Shown piece by piece: positions 55,396 through 64,000 of a stretch of 64,000 nucleotides of DNA. How positions within the stretch are numbered: position 1 is the first letter of the stretch; every line of letters begins with the position of its first letter. Location: the NCBI RefSeq assembly GCF_900100075.1, contig NZ_FNEG01000001.1, positions 1 to 64,000 of the forward strand, written 5' to 3'. A program made the translations under genes and the position numbers. The notes beneath the pieces are model-generated. The model did not search any database and was not told the DNA's origin. It saw nothing but the letters and a program-made list of their open reading frames with translations. This DNA comes from Chryseobacterium jejuense (GTDB taxonomy: Bacteria; Bacteroidota; Bacteroidia; Flavobacteriales; Weeksellaceae).

Positions 55396-56625
55396 CTATT
55401 CATATCTCAATGCTTCAATAGGATCGAGTTTTGATGCTTTTAAAGCAGGGTAGTACCCGAAGAACACTCCGGTAACAGCACATACAATGAAAGAAATGAT
55501 AATAGAAGATTCTGTAATGAAAGTAGGCCATGATAGAAAGAAAGTGACCAGTTCTGAAGTAAGAATGCCTAAAATAACTCCGAGAATTCCTCCGGTAATA
55601 CTAATGAGAACAGCTTCAATTAAAAACTGATACAAAATATCTTTTCCTCTGGCTCCAATAGACATCCTTAAGCCAATTTCCTTGGTTCTCTCTGTTACAG
55701 AAACATACATAATATTCATAATTCCAATTCCGCCTACAATAAGTGAAATTCCGGCAATGGCAGAAAGTAATACAGTCAGAAGCTGGCTGGTAGAACTCAT
55801 TGTAGATATAAGTTCCGCCTGGGTTCTTACACTGAAATCATCATTGCTTCCATCAACGGGAAGCTTATGTTGTTTTCTTAAAATTTCCGAAACCTGATCT
55901 GTAGCCTGTTGTGAAGTGCTTTCATTGGTAGAAGCAGCATAAATGGTCTGAACATAGGTGATTCCCAAGAATCTTCGCTGAACGGTATTAAAAGGGGCAA
56001 TGATTACATCATCCTGATCCTGTCCGAATGCATTGGAGCCTTTTGGTGCAAGCACTCCAATAATCTTCATGGGAACCTTATTAAATCTGATAATGCTTCC
56101 AATAGGATCTTCTCCGTTAGGAAATAAATTGGTGTAGACTGTTTGTCCTAATAGACAAACTTTATTGGAAGAAGTGACGTCTTTCTTTGTGAAAAGATTA
56201 CCATTGGCAATATTCCAATCTCTGATCTGAAAATACTCTTCATTTACACCCTGCAACTGAGTAGGCCAGTTGTTAGGACCATTGATAGATTGTCCATTGG
56301 TTTGTACAGCTGGAGAAACGTAAGAAACATCCGGGGCCCCTTTGGAAATTGCATCAGCATCCTGTGGTTTTAGAGTCTGAAGTCCGGAAGCACCTATTCT
56401 TGCTCCTCCTGAAACATTCACATTGCTTGAAGGCCGAATGGTAATCATATTGGAACCCATTGAAGAAAGCTGGTCGCTGATACTTTTCTTAGAACCCTCA
56501 CCAATAGCTGTCATGGCGATTACTGAAGCAACGCCGATAATAATTCCAAGCATTGTTAAAAATGCTCGAAGCTTATTTCTTAAAAGAGCTTTCCAGGCAA
56601 TTCTGAAGAGATTTGAGAGGTTCAT
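55396..56625 (-). CDS. MacB-type ABC transporter permease
   Basis: A 409-residue permease. The first helix (about 18-42, AFLTMLGIIIGVASVIAM) is followed by a large periplasmic domain (about 45-280) and three helices near the C-terminus (LLSAIAGISLIVGGIGIMN, FLIEAVLISITGGILGVILG, FIVCAVTGVFFGYYPAL), ending in DPIEALRYE as is usual for the family. Here the ATPase is a separate gene 21 bases upstream. Together with adaptor and TolC genes it forms a tripartite pump that exports from the periplasm. The substrate is unknown. Confidence 0.93.
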   Translation of the reverse strand: MNLSNLFRIAWKALLRNKLRAFLTMLGIIIGVASVIAMTAIGEGSKKSISDQLSSMGSNMITIRPSSNVNVSGGARIGASGLQTLKPQDADAISKGAPDVSYVSPAVQTNGQSINGPNNWPTQLQGVNEEYFQIRDWNIANGNLFTKKDVTSSNKVCLLGQTVYTNLFPNGEDPIGSIIRFNKVPMKIIGVLAPKGSNAFGQDQDDVIIAPFNTVQRRFLGITYVQTIYAASTNESTSQQATDQVSEILRKQHKLPVDGSNDDFSVRTQAELISTMSSTSQLLTVLLSAIAGISLIVGGIGIMNIMYVSVTERTKEIGLRMSIGARGKDILYQFLIEAVLISITGGILGVILGILTSELVTFFLSWPTFITESSIIISFIVCAVTGVFFGYYPALKASKLDPIEALRYE

Positions 56626-56646
56626 TACAATGGATTTTTAGTTTAA

Positions 56647-57396
56647 CTATTGATAGTCATCATTGACAGGAAGATTGTTTAAAGCCTCTTTGGCTGACTT
56701 TATATTGTCATTTTTAATATCCTTAATCACCTTTCCATCCCTCAATGTTACTGTTCTGCTGCTGAATGCGGCAATGTCAGGTTCATGGGTTACAAATACG
56801 ATGGTACGTCCCTGTTTATGTAGATCCTGCATCAATGCCATGATTTCATAGGAAGTTCTGGTATCAAGATTCCCTGTTGCTTCATCCGCAAGAATCATTA
56901 CCGGTTCATTCACTAAAGCTCGGGCAATAGCCACTCTTTGCTGCTGTCCACCGGACATTTGATTCGGAAGATGATCAACTCTACTTTCTAATTTTACAGC
57001 AGTTAATGCTTCTAATGATCTTTTGTGCCGTTCCTCTGTTGAAACTTTAGGATTATAAAGAAGAGGGAGTTCTACATTTTCCCTGGCAGTGGTTCTGGGA
57101 AGCAGATTGTAGGCTTGAAATACGAAGCCTATTTTTTGATTCCTTAGCAGAGCCAGTTCATCACGGTCAAGATTTTTAACGTTTACTCCATCCAGAATAT
57201 AATCGCCGCTGGAAGGTTTGTCCAGGCAGCCCAGAACATTGAGTAAAGTGGATTTTCCCGAACCGCTGCTTCCCATGATAGTCACGAATTCGCCTCTTTC
57301 TACAGAAAAAGTAACTCCTTTCAAGGCGTGAACAATCTCTTCACCCATTCTGAACTCTCTTTTCAGATCCATAATGTCAAGAATTTTTTCTGCCAT
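56647..57396 (-). CDS. MacB-type ABC transporter ATPase
   Basis: A 249-residue ATPase with Walker [11 protein letters not shown]-loop [10 protein letters not shown], signature [15 protein letters not shown], Walker [14 protein letters not shown] and the H-loop FVTHEP. It is of the LolD/MacB_NBD type. It powers the permease encoded next and works with the adaptor and outer-membrane factor encoded upstream in the same operon. Confidence 0.95.
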   Translation of the reverse strand: MAEKILDIMDLKREFRMGEEIVHALKGVTFSVERGEFVTIMGSSGSGKSTLLNVLGCLDKPSSGDYILDGVNVKNLDRDELALLRNQKIGFVFQAYNLLPRTTARENVELPLLYNPKVSTEERHKRSLEALTAVKLESRVDHLPNQMSGGQQQRVAIARALVNEPVMILADEATGNLDTRTSYEIMALMQDLHKQGRTIVFVTHEPDIAAFSSRTVTLRDGKVIKDIKNDNIKSAKEALNNLPVNDDYQ

Positions 57397-57450
57397 GACT
57401 TTTGTTTTAAAATTAGTAATTGCTGGATTAAGCTGTTTTTTTTTTTGTTT

Positions 57451-58719
57451 TTACTGTCTTGGTCCGCCGCCATTACCGCCTTTATTGTTTCCACCACCTC
57501 TTCTTTGAGGCATGAAAGGGCTTTTTGCTTGTCCACCTGATGATTTTTTAGATAAAAGCTTATAACCGGTGATGATATTATCGTTTTTATCCAATCCGGA
57601 AACCACCTGTATTTCAGTATCGCTATCCATTCCTGTTTTGATCTTTTTACGGGATATGGTGCTGTCTTTGGCTATGACCCAGACTCCGGCTTCATTTTTT
57701 TTATCTGAGGTTTTTCCACCCTGTTTTTTCCATTGTCCTTTCTCATGCTTTTTACCATTGATAAAAGGAGAATTCACCTTATATTTCTGAATAATGAGGC
57801 TGTCAGGTCTGAAAGTGGTTGCCGCCGCTGGTATTTTCATCACATGATCCAAAACCTGAGTGTAGATTGTAATATTTGCTGTCATTCCTGGCTTCAGTTT
57901 TAAACCTGAATTGTCAGCATCAATGATGGTGGTATAGTTAACAACATTGGATGAAACGGTAGGGTGGAGCCGGACTTCAGCAACTTCGCCATTAAAGGTT
58001 TCATCTGGAAAAGCATCTACAGTAAAGGTAGCTTTTTGCCCCACTTTTACATTTCCGATATCAGCTTCATCTACCGAAGCACGAACCCTCATCTTTGTCA
58101 GATCCTTGGCGATACTGAATAACGTAGGTGTGCTAAAACTTGAAGCTACAGTTTGTCCTTCGCTTACATTCCTGTTAAGAACCGTACCATCTATTGGCGA
58201 ATAAATATTAGTTAGTGAAAGGTTTTTGTTGGCGGTAGAAAGCTGAGCTGTTACAGTACCTACCTGCGCTTTTGCCATATTGTATTGATTGTTTGCAATG
58301 TCAAAATCTGCTTTGCTGATGGCGCCTACTTTATAAAGCTGTGACTGCCGGTTAATGTTGATTTCATTATAAGCAAGATTGCTTTTAGCATTTTGAAGAT
58401 TAGCTTTATATTGTTCAGACTGAAACTGAAGAAGATCCGGATCTAAAGTAGCCAAAAGCTGTCCTTTTTTCACCGTAGAATTAAAATCTACATAAATATT
58501 TTTAATGATTCCCGATACCTGGGTACCCACTGCAACCGTATCTACAGGCTGAATGGTCCCCGTAGCGGTAATGGAATTTGAAATTTCGCCCATTTCAGGT
58601 TTTACTGTTTCCAGTTGGATTTTTATTTCTTTTTCTCTTATGAAGAAAAACCAGACTGCACCTATTGCAATGATGCCGCCCACAACCCAATACAACCATT
58701 TTTTAGTCTTTGTTTTCAT
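57451..58719 (-). CDS. MacA-type periplasmic adaptor
   Basis: A 422-residue membrane-fusion protein. It has an N-terminal anchor helix (about 8-28) and a biotinyl-lipoyl half domain (GTIQPVDTVAVGTQVSGIIKN). A helical hairpin (about 95-170), the second lipoyl half (TNIYSPIDGTVL) and beta-barrel and membrane-proximal domains follow. The tail is unusual: glycine/arginine/asparagine-rich (RRGGGNNKGGNGGG) after a lysine-rich insert (about 330-350). It links the MacB-like pump to the TolC-like channel. Confidence 0.93.
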   Translation of the reverse strand: MKTKTKKWLYWVVGGIIAIGAVWFFFIREKEIKIQLETVKPEMGEISNSITATGTIQPVDTVAVGTQVSGIIKNIYVDFNSTVKKGQLLATLDPDLLQFQSEQYKANLQNAKSNLAYNEININRQSQLYKVGAISKADFDIANNQYNMAKAQVGTVTAQLSTANKNLSLTNIYSPIDGTVLNRNVSEGQTVASSFSTPTLFSIAKDLTKMRVRASVDEADIGNVKVGQKATFTVDAFPDETFNGEVAEVRLHPTVSSNVVNYTTIIDADNSGLKLKPGMTANITIYTQVLDHVMKIPAAATTFRPDSLIIQKYKVNSPFINGKKHEKGQWKKQGGKTSDKKNEAGVWVIAKDSTISRKKIKTGMDSDTEIQVVSGLDKNDNIITGYKLLSKKSSGGQAKSPFMPQRRGGGNNKGGNGGGPRQ

Positions 58720-58722
58720 AAT

Positions 58723-60033
58723 TTACTTTAGATTTATAGGGTTACCTGCATAAAATTCATAAATCTGTTTATTGAGAACTGCAGTGTACTTAGCCTGCAG
58801 ATAATTTTGAATAACCTGAATGTAAACCAACCGTTGTTGTTGTAGCTGTACATAATCAATGCTGCCTATTTTCATTTGGGCATTCACGATGTCATAGCTC
58901 TGTTTGCTGATGTCCATCTGTTTAGATGCGGAATCGTACTGGGCTAAAGCATTCTGTAGATTGATATAAGACTGTTCGATCTGTTGATTGAGAACGGTTC
59001 TTGTATTTTGAAGATCAAGATTGGCTTGTTCTATAGCAATTTTTGATTTTTCAATCTGGGTTTTGTAAATCCTGTTGTTGTAGATCGGGATTCCTAGGCT
59101 TAATCCGATAGGCATATAAAAATTGTTTCCTAGCTGATTAAAATAATTTCCATTTCCGTTAGAATAATTGGTTGAAATATTTCCTGTTACGCTTAAAGTT
59201 GGCTGAATAGATGCCTGGGCCATTTTAAGATTGGTGTTGGAGTTTTCTACACTCAATTCTCCATATTTGACCTCCGGACGTTGGTTTTGTGCCAGATTTT
59301 GAACCTCCTGAAGGGATTTTAGTTGGTTGTCTACAATAATGCTGTCCGGTTTTACAATCTGAAAATCATAATTGCTGGGAAGTTGCAGGATTTGTTTTAA
59401 ATTAACAATATTGGTCCGTAGGTTATTCTGCGTTGAGGTTAAATTATATTGATCCTGGGCAACCTGTGACTGAATCTGAAGATAATTGAGTTTGGAAAGA
59501 CTTCCGGCTTTATAGAGTTGATCGCCTTGCTTTAACTGGGTTTGGGTTGTTTTTAAAACATTTTCCAGGGAAACAATATTTTCCTGATTCATCAGGATGC
59601 TTAGATAAGCTTGTGTAATGCTTAGGGTGATGTTGTTTTCAGATTCCTGTACAGATAAGTCAGCCATTTGAACAAGTAAGTTTTTTGAAGCCTCATTGTT
59701 GTTAATATAATTGGCATGGTAAAGCGTCATGGAAGAGTTGGCACCAATATTTTGGGATTGTACACCGGTTGCATGAAGTCCGTTATTGCCGTTTAAGGCA
59801 AAAAGACCTTGTGAAACAGTTCCGCTGAGGTTGGGGTATTTTGCCTCTTTAGCTTGAAGCAGATCCTGTTGAGCTGAATTTTTTGAAAGCCTTAATGAGT
59901 TGATAGAAATATTATTTTCCTTTGCATATTCAATACAATTATCAAGGGTCCATTGGGTGGGATAATTGGGTGTTTGAGCAAATATTTCAAGCGTTATCAA
60001 TGAGAATATCAAAAAGAAAAATCTGCGTTTCAT
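58723..60033 (-). CDS. TolC-family outer-membrane efflux channel
   Basis: A 436-residue outer-membrane factor with a signal peptide ending near IFAQ (20). It has two internally related helical-strand repeats (ENNITLSITQAYLSILMNQE and RTVLNQQIEQSYINLQNAL regions) typical of TolC proteins. It is the first gene of the four-gene efflux operon, and the adaptor follows after three bases. It forms the channel across the outer membrane. Confidence 0.93.
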   Translation of the reverse strand: MKRRFFFLIFSLITLEIFAQTPNYPTQWTLDNCIEYAKENNISINSLRLSKNSAQQDLLQAKEAKYPNLSGTVSQGLFALNGNNGLHATGVQSQNIGANSSMTLYHANYINNNEASKNLLVQMADLSVQESENNITLSITQAYLSILMNQENIVSLENVLKTTQTQLKQGDQLYKAGSLSKLNYLQIQSQVAQDQYNLTSTQNNLRTNIVNLKQILQLPSNYDFQIVKPDSIIVDNQLKSLQEVQNLAQNQRPEVKYGELSVENSNTNLKMAQASIQPTLSVTGNISTNYSNGNGNYFNQLGNNFYMPIGLSLGIPIYNNRIYKTQIEKSKIAIEQANLDLQNTRTVLNQQIEQSYINLQNALAQYDSASKQMDISKQSYDIVNAQMKIGSIDYVQLQQQRLVYIQVIQNYLQAKYTAVLNKQIYEFYAGNPINLK

Positions 60034-60232
60034 AGTTTTGTTTTTGAAAATTCATAAATAATAAAGAAAAAATCAATCCAATTTAATAAAAAAAAGCATT
60101 GGTTAACAATTTTTTAACTTAAAGCTTGTTTTTTTGGATTTATTTTTTCAAATATTAAAAAAGTATTAAAAGATTCTGAATTTAAGATTGCATATTTAAA
60201 ACTTTATTCAAAAACAAGTCAAATATTTATTG

Positions 60233-60240
60233 TATCTTTG
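60233..60240 (+). promoter_or_regulatory. Promoter box of the DEAD-box helicase (TATCTTTG)
   Basis: An exact TAnnTTTG match, 20 bases before the ATG at 60261. Confidence 0.65.
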
Positions 60241-60260
60241 CAAAAATTTTAAAATAGTTA

Positions 60261-61967
60261 ATGAATTTATTTACGGAAACCAATTTAAGTCCTGATATCC
60301 TTAAGGCAATTGGCGAACTGGGCTACGAAAGCCCAACAGAAATCCAAAAACAGACTATCCCTTTTATTCTTTCAGATATTCGCGACTTGATCGCACTTGC
60401 GCAGACAGGGACAGGCAAAACAGCAGCGTTTTCGCTTCCGATTTTGGATATGATTGACGATACGAGTCGCAAAATCCAATTATTGGTGCTTTGTCCGACA
60501 CGGGAATTATGTCTTCAGATTTCGAAGGACATAAAGAATTACTCTAAATACATGAGCATCAAAACTACTGCGGTTTATGGTGGAAGTAGTATTGTAGAGC
60601 AAATGAGATCATTGAAGGATAAACCACAAATTATTGTGGGAACTCCAGGTAGAGTAATTGATCTTATCAACAGAAAAGCATTAGATTTTTCTGCTATTCA
60701 TTGGTTAGTATTAGACGAAGCTGATGAAATGCTTTCAATGGGATTCAAAGACGAATTGGAAACCATTCTAAGAGAAACTCCGGAAACTAAACAAACTTTC
60801 TTATTCTCGGCTACGATGAATAAAGAAGTGGAAAGAATTTCCAAAAACTATCTTACAAAGCCACACCGTATTTCAGTAGGTTCTATCAACGAAGTGAAGA
60901 AGAACATTACTCACGAATATTATGTGGTAGGATACCGTCAGAAAAAAGAAGCATTAAAAAGATTAATTGATGCTAACCCTAACCAGTATTCCATTATTTT
61001 CTGTAGAACAAGAATGGAAACTCAGGAGGTTGCAGATTTCTTAATGCAGAACGGTTATGCGGCTGATGCTCTTCACGGAGATCTTTCTCAGGCGCAGAGA
61101 GATACGGTAATGAAGAAATTCAGATTGAAAAACATCGATATCCTTGTAGCAACAGACGTTGCGGCAAGAGGACTAGATGTAAACTCTCTGACTCACGTTA
61201 TTCACTTCTCTTTACCTGATGATCCTGAAGTATTCGTTCACAGAAGTGGAAGAACAGGTAGAGCTGGTAAAGATGGTATTTCTATGGCTTTAATTAAGCC
61301 TGAAGAAAGCAGAAAGCTGAAGCAAATTAAATCTGCTACTAAAATTGAAATTAACGAAAAATTCATTCCTACAGGAGACCAGATTATCAAGGCTCAGGTT
61401 GGAGGTGTTTTCGAAAAACTATTGACGGAGCACGAAGATCTTTTCGAATTTGATGATAGCTTAATCCCAGATCTTAGCAACTTCACAAAAGAAGAATTGG
61501 TACACCAGTTGTTACAGTTCCAATTGAAGGATCTTGCTTTATATTACAAAGACAAACACGATCTTGTTGAGCAGAAGTTGAGCAACAGAGACGATGATTA
61601 CTCAAGAAGAGACCGTGGACGTGATAGAGACAGAGATAGAGGAAGAGACAGAGACAACAGCAGAGACAGAGATCGCGGTAGAGACAGAGATCGTGGTGGA
61701 AAGCCAAGAAGAAAAGATGAAAACATGGTTAGATTCTTTTTCAACCTTGGTAAAAAAGACCACTTGAAGAAGCTTGATGTTTTAGATATTATCAATAAGG
61801 CTACTGCTGATGGTAAGAGCAAGAAAAGAGCTGAAATCGGTGATATCGAAATTTTAGAGAAATTCTCTTTCTTCGAAGTTGAAAAATCGTATAGAGACAA
61901 TGTCTTGAGCAATATTCAATCGATGAAATTTAAAGGAAAAGATATGAGAGCTGAAGTAGCTAACTAA
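60261..61967 (+). CDS. DEAD-box ATP-dependent RNA helicase with arginine/aspartate-rich linker
   Basis: A 568-residue helicase. It has the Q motif GYESPTEIQKQTIP, motif I AQTGTGKT, motif II VLDEADE, motif III SAT, and motif VI HRSGRTGRAG. After the core (about 1-370) comes a long linker containing a tract of RD/RG dipeptides (about 445-485, RDRGRDRDRDRGRDRD). A C-terminal domain resembling the DbpA RNA-binding fold follows (VRFFFNLGKKDHLKKLDVLDII). It probably remodels rRNA or mRNA structure, for example in ribosome assembly or cold adaptation. Confidence 0.94.
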   Translation: MNLFTETNLSPDILKAIGELGYESPTEIQKQTIPFILSDIRDLIALAQTGTGKTAAFSLPILDMIDDTSRKIQLLVLCPTRELCLQISKDIKNYSKYMSIKTTAVYGGSSIVEQMRSLKDKPQIIVGTPGRVIDLINRKALDFSAIHWLVLDEADEMLSMGFKDELETILRETPETKQTFLFSATMNKEVERISKNYLTKPHRISVGSINEVKKNITHEYYVVGYRQKKEALKRLIDANPNQYSIIFCRTRMETQEVADFLMQNGYAADALHGDLSQAQRDTVMKKFRLKNIDILVATDVAARGLDVNSLTHVIHFSLPDDPEVFVHRSGRTGRAGKDGISMALIKPEESRKLKQIKSATKIEINEKFIPTGDQIIKAQVGGVFEKLLTEHEDLFEFDDSLIPDLSNFTKEELVHQLLQFQLKDLALYYKDKHDLVEQKLSNRDDDYSRRDRGRDRDRDRGRDRDNSRDRDRGRDRDRGGKPRRKDENMVRFFFNLGKKDHLKKLDVLDIINKATADGKSKKRAEIGDIEILEKFSFFEVEKSYRDNVLSNIQSMKFKGKDMRAEVAN

Positions 61968-61986
61968 TCTCTTTTTTATACCCTAT

Positions 61987-62014
61987 AAAACCGGCAGTAA
62001 TGTCGGTTTTTTTA
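61987..62014 (+). terminator. Terminator of the helicase gene
   Basis: AAAACCGGCA / TGTCGGTTTT (one G-U pair) with a T-run. Confidence 0.82.
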
Positions 62015-62119
62015 TTTGGTAATCAGGAGGTAAGCGAATGTTAACAAAACTTAATGTTATATAGTTTCATGGGCGGTCCTTTTTTAAGAAATTTGCACTC
62101 GAATTATAAATACTAAAAA

Positions 62120-62758
62120 ATGGGAATTGGTAATATTTTCCACGCTTTTCAACCAAAAGATAAAATCTTCTTTGTACTTTTCGAGAAGGTAACAGAAAAC
62201 CTAGTTGCAATGTCTGAAGAATTCAACGCTGGAATCAAGGATTTCGATCTTAATGACGATTCAATGTTGAAAAAAATGAGTGATTACGAACATAAGAATG
62301 ACGAGCTTACTCACGAAATCTTCGTAGAACTAGGAAAAAACTTCATTACTCCTTTTGACCGTGAAGATATTCACACATTGGCAACAGGATTAGATGATAT
62401 CGCAGATTATATCTACGCATCTACAAAATATATCTTCTTATACAAATCTCCTGAGATGAAAGCTTATTCAGACTTCTCTCTATTGATTCACAAAGCATGT
62501 CTTGAAATTCAGAATGCAATGAAGAACCTTAAAGGGTTCAAGAACATGGAGCAGGTGAAAGAAGCTTGTATTAAAGTAAACTCTATTGAAAATATTGCAG
62601 ATGATTTGCTTTCTAACTCAATGGTAGATTTATTCGAAACTAATGATGCTATCAACATTATTAAAGTTTCATCTGTATTGAACTATCTTGAAATCGTAAC
62701 GGATAAAGCAGAAGATGTTGCCAATACAATTGAGAACATCATGATTAAATACGCCTAA
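62120..62758 (+). CDS. PhoU-like DUF47 phosphate transport regulator
   Basis: A 212-residue all-helical protein of the DUF47/PhoU-like family, with acidic metal-binding helices (KMSDYEHKNDELTHEIFVEL, DDIADYIYASTKYIF, SIENIADDLL). Such proteins are encoded next to Pit phosphate transporters and are thought to restrain or tune them. The Pit gene follows after 23 bases in the same operon. Confidence 0.92.
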   Translation: MGIGNIFHAFQPKDKIFFVLFEKVTENLVAMSEEFNAGIKDFDLNDDSMLKKMSDYEHKNDELTHEIFVELGKNFITPFDREDIHTLATGLDDIADYIYASTKYIFLYKSPEMKAYSDFSLLIHKACLEIQNAMKNLKGFKNMEQVKEACIKVNSIENIADDLLSNSMVDLFETNDAINIIKVSSVLNYLEIVTDKAEDVANTIENIMIKYA

Positions 62759-62781
62759 AAGATAACAATACATAGCAAAAA

Positions 62782-63924
62782 ATGGAATTTCCTATTTTAC
62801 TTGTAGTTATTATTGCGTTGGCGCTAATCTTTGATTATATCAATGGTTTCCATGATGCGGCCAACTCGATTGCAACTATCGTATCTACAAAAGTTTTAAC
62901 TCCATTCCAGGCTGTACTTTGGGCAGCACTTTGGAATTTTGCAGCTTTCTTTATTGCTGCTTATATTATTGGAGAATTCAAAATTGGTAATACAATTGCC
63001 AAAACAGTTAATGAGAATTTTATCACTCTTGAGGTTATATTTTCAGGTCTTATAGCAGCCATTGCCTGGAACCTTTTGACGTGGTGGTTTGGGATTCCTT
63101 CCTCATCATCACACACGCTGATTGGAGGTTTCTTAGGAGCTGCTCTTATGCATGCTTTCATGATGGATTATCATGCTGTAGCTGCAGCACAGCCGGAGCT
63201 TGGGGTGTGGGAGACCACTAAAGCAGCTTTCGGCCAGGTAACTCATCAAGGTGTGGTGAAGTTTGATAAAGTAATTCCTATCTTCCTGTTCATTTTCATG
63301 GCACCGATCATAGGGATGATTATCTCCATCATTATTACATTAATTATTGTTCATCTTTATAAGAAATCAAATCCACACAAAGCAGATAAGTCTTTCAAAA
63401 GATTACAGTTGGCTTCGTCAGCACTGTTTAGTTTAGGACACGGTTTGAATGATGCTCAGAAAGTAATGGGTATTATTGGAGCTGCCGTAATTTATTATCA
63501 CGTTAATATGCTTCAGGATGTACAGTATTTGAATATTCCTTCCGCAGAACGTTTTGATTACTTTGCACAGCATTATATTTGGGTTCCTTTAGTTTCATTT
63601 ATTGCCATTGCCTTAGGAACAATGAGTGGTGGTTGGAAGATCATCAAAACAATGGGAACTAAGATCACTAAAGTAACTTCATTAGAAGGAGTAAGTGCAG
63701 AAACTGCAGGAGCTATTACTTTATTCATCACAGACCACTTTGGTATTCCTGTATCTACAACACACACCATTACAGGTTCTATCATCGGGGTAGGATTAAC
63801 GAAAAGGATTTCTGCTGTAAGATGGGGAATTACCGTAAGCTTACTTTGGGCTTGGGTATTAACCATTCCAATTTCAGCATTGGTAGCAGCAAGCACTTAT
63901 CTTATTGTAACTTTTCTTTTTTAA
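62782..63924 (+). CDS. Pit-family low-affinity inorganic phosphate transporter
   Basis: A 380-residue polytopic protein with the two inverted Pit signature repeats: NGFHDAANSIATIVSTKVLTP (about 21-41, shown in part) and GHGLNDAQKVMGIIG (about 218-232). SSSHTLIGG and STTHTITGS mark the matching half-sites. It imports phosphate, usually as a metal-phosphate complex, using the proton gradient. It ends the operon with the PhoU-like protein. Confidence 0.95.
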   Translation: MEFPILLVVIIALALIFDYINGFHDAANSIATIVSTKVLTPFQAVLWAALWNFAAFFIAAYIIGEFKIGNTIAKTVNENFITLEVIFSGLIAAIAWNLLTWWFGIPSSSSHTLIGGFLGAALMHAFMMDYHAVAAAQPELGVWETTKAAFGQVTHQGVVKFDKVIPIFLFIFMAPIIGMIISIIITLIIVHLYKKSNPHKADKSFKRLQLASSALFSLGHGLNDAQKVMGIIGAAVIYYHVNMLQDVQYLNIPSAERFDYFAQHYIWVPLVSFIAIALGTMSGGWKIIKTMGTKITKVTSLEGVSAETAGAITLFITDHFGIPVSTTHTITGSIIGVGLTKRISAVRWGITVSLLWAWVLTIPISALVAASTYLIVTFLF

Positions 63925-63947
63925 GATAAAAATCACAATTATCATAT

Positions 63948-63978
63948 AAACTTTGTCCATTTGGGCAAAGTTTTTTGT
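63948..63978 (+). terminator. Terminator of the phosphate transport operon
   Basis: AAACTTTGTCC / GGGCAAAGTTT with a short loop, followed by a T-run. Confidence 0.85.
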
Positions 63979-64000
63979 TTCTGAAAGTTGGTTAAAAAGA

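Overview
The window looks like chromosomal DNA of a member of the Flavobacteriia, most likely Chryseobacterium or a close relative (Weeksellaceae). This is inferred from AT-rich DNA, many start-proximal promoters of the Bacteroidota TAnnTTTG type, type IX secretion sorting domains, SusC/SusD and Oar-like outer-membrane proteins, a sigma54-controlled Kdp locus with a split KdpD, and extragenic repeats of a kind I associate with that genus. There is no rRNA, prophage, CRISPR array or intact transposon.

Layout. 0.5-11.4 kb: a complete high-affinity potassium uptake locus (sigma54-type response regulator, two tiny membrane ORFs, kdpF, kdpA, kdpB, kdpC, an outer-membrane porin, a KdpD N-terminal sensor and a separate histidine kinase). 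11.4-17.8 kb: a RelE/ParE-like toxin remnant, a small exported protein, two large leucine-rich-repeat surface proteins with type IX sorting domains, and the broken 3' end of a third. 17.8-19.8 kb: ligA. 20-30.7 kb: an Oar-like receptor and GDPD esterase, then SusC/SusD and a calcineurin-like phosphoesterase, which together suggest scavenging of phosphodiesters. 30.9-41 kb: short-chain dehydrogenase, prmA, an SH3 protein, MgtC, an e(P4)-like acid phosphatase, a Crp regulator/metallo-hydrolase pair, a beta-propeller protein and a LytS/LytTR two-component pair.

41-47.4 kb is the unusual part. Seven intact tRNA genes (three Arg-TCT/Pro-TGG pairs and one Ser-GCT, all on the minus strand) are followed by tandem arrays of broken tRNA 3' parts. 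One array has a 127-128 bp period with five degenerate copies. The other has two 359-bp units, each carrying a GIY-YIG nuclease gene whose stop codon lies inside the tRNA remnant. Between the arrays lie a nonsense-interrupted gene, a thermonuclease, a putative zinc peptidase and a small gene not apparent as a long ORF. That gene encodes a 59-residue peptide with a textbook double-glycine leader and six cysteines spaced as in defensins (CxxxC, GxC, CxC).

47.5-64 kb: amidase, aspA, a small surface-polysaccharide group (two glycosyltransferases, flippase, FkbM methyltransferase), a DUF2461 protein, a MacAB-TolC-type efflux operon, a DEAD-box RNA helicase, and a PhoU-like/Pit phosphate transport pair.

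Most regulatory elements are read from sequence alone: TAnnTTTG boxes and hairpins followed by T-runs. Start codons were moved downstream where the longest reading frame would begin inside a promoter or an extragenic repeat.
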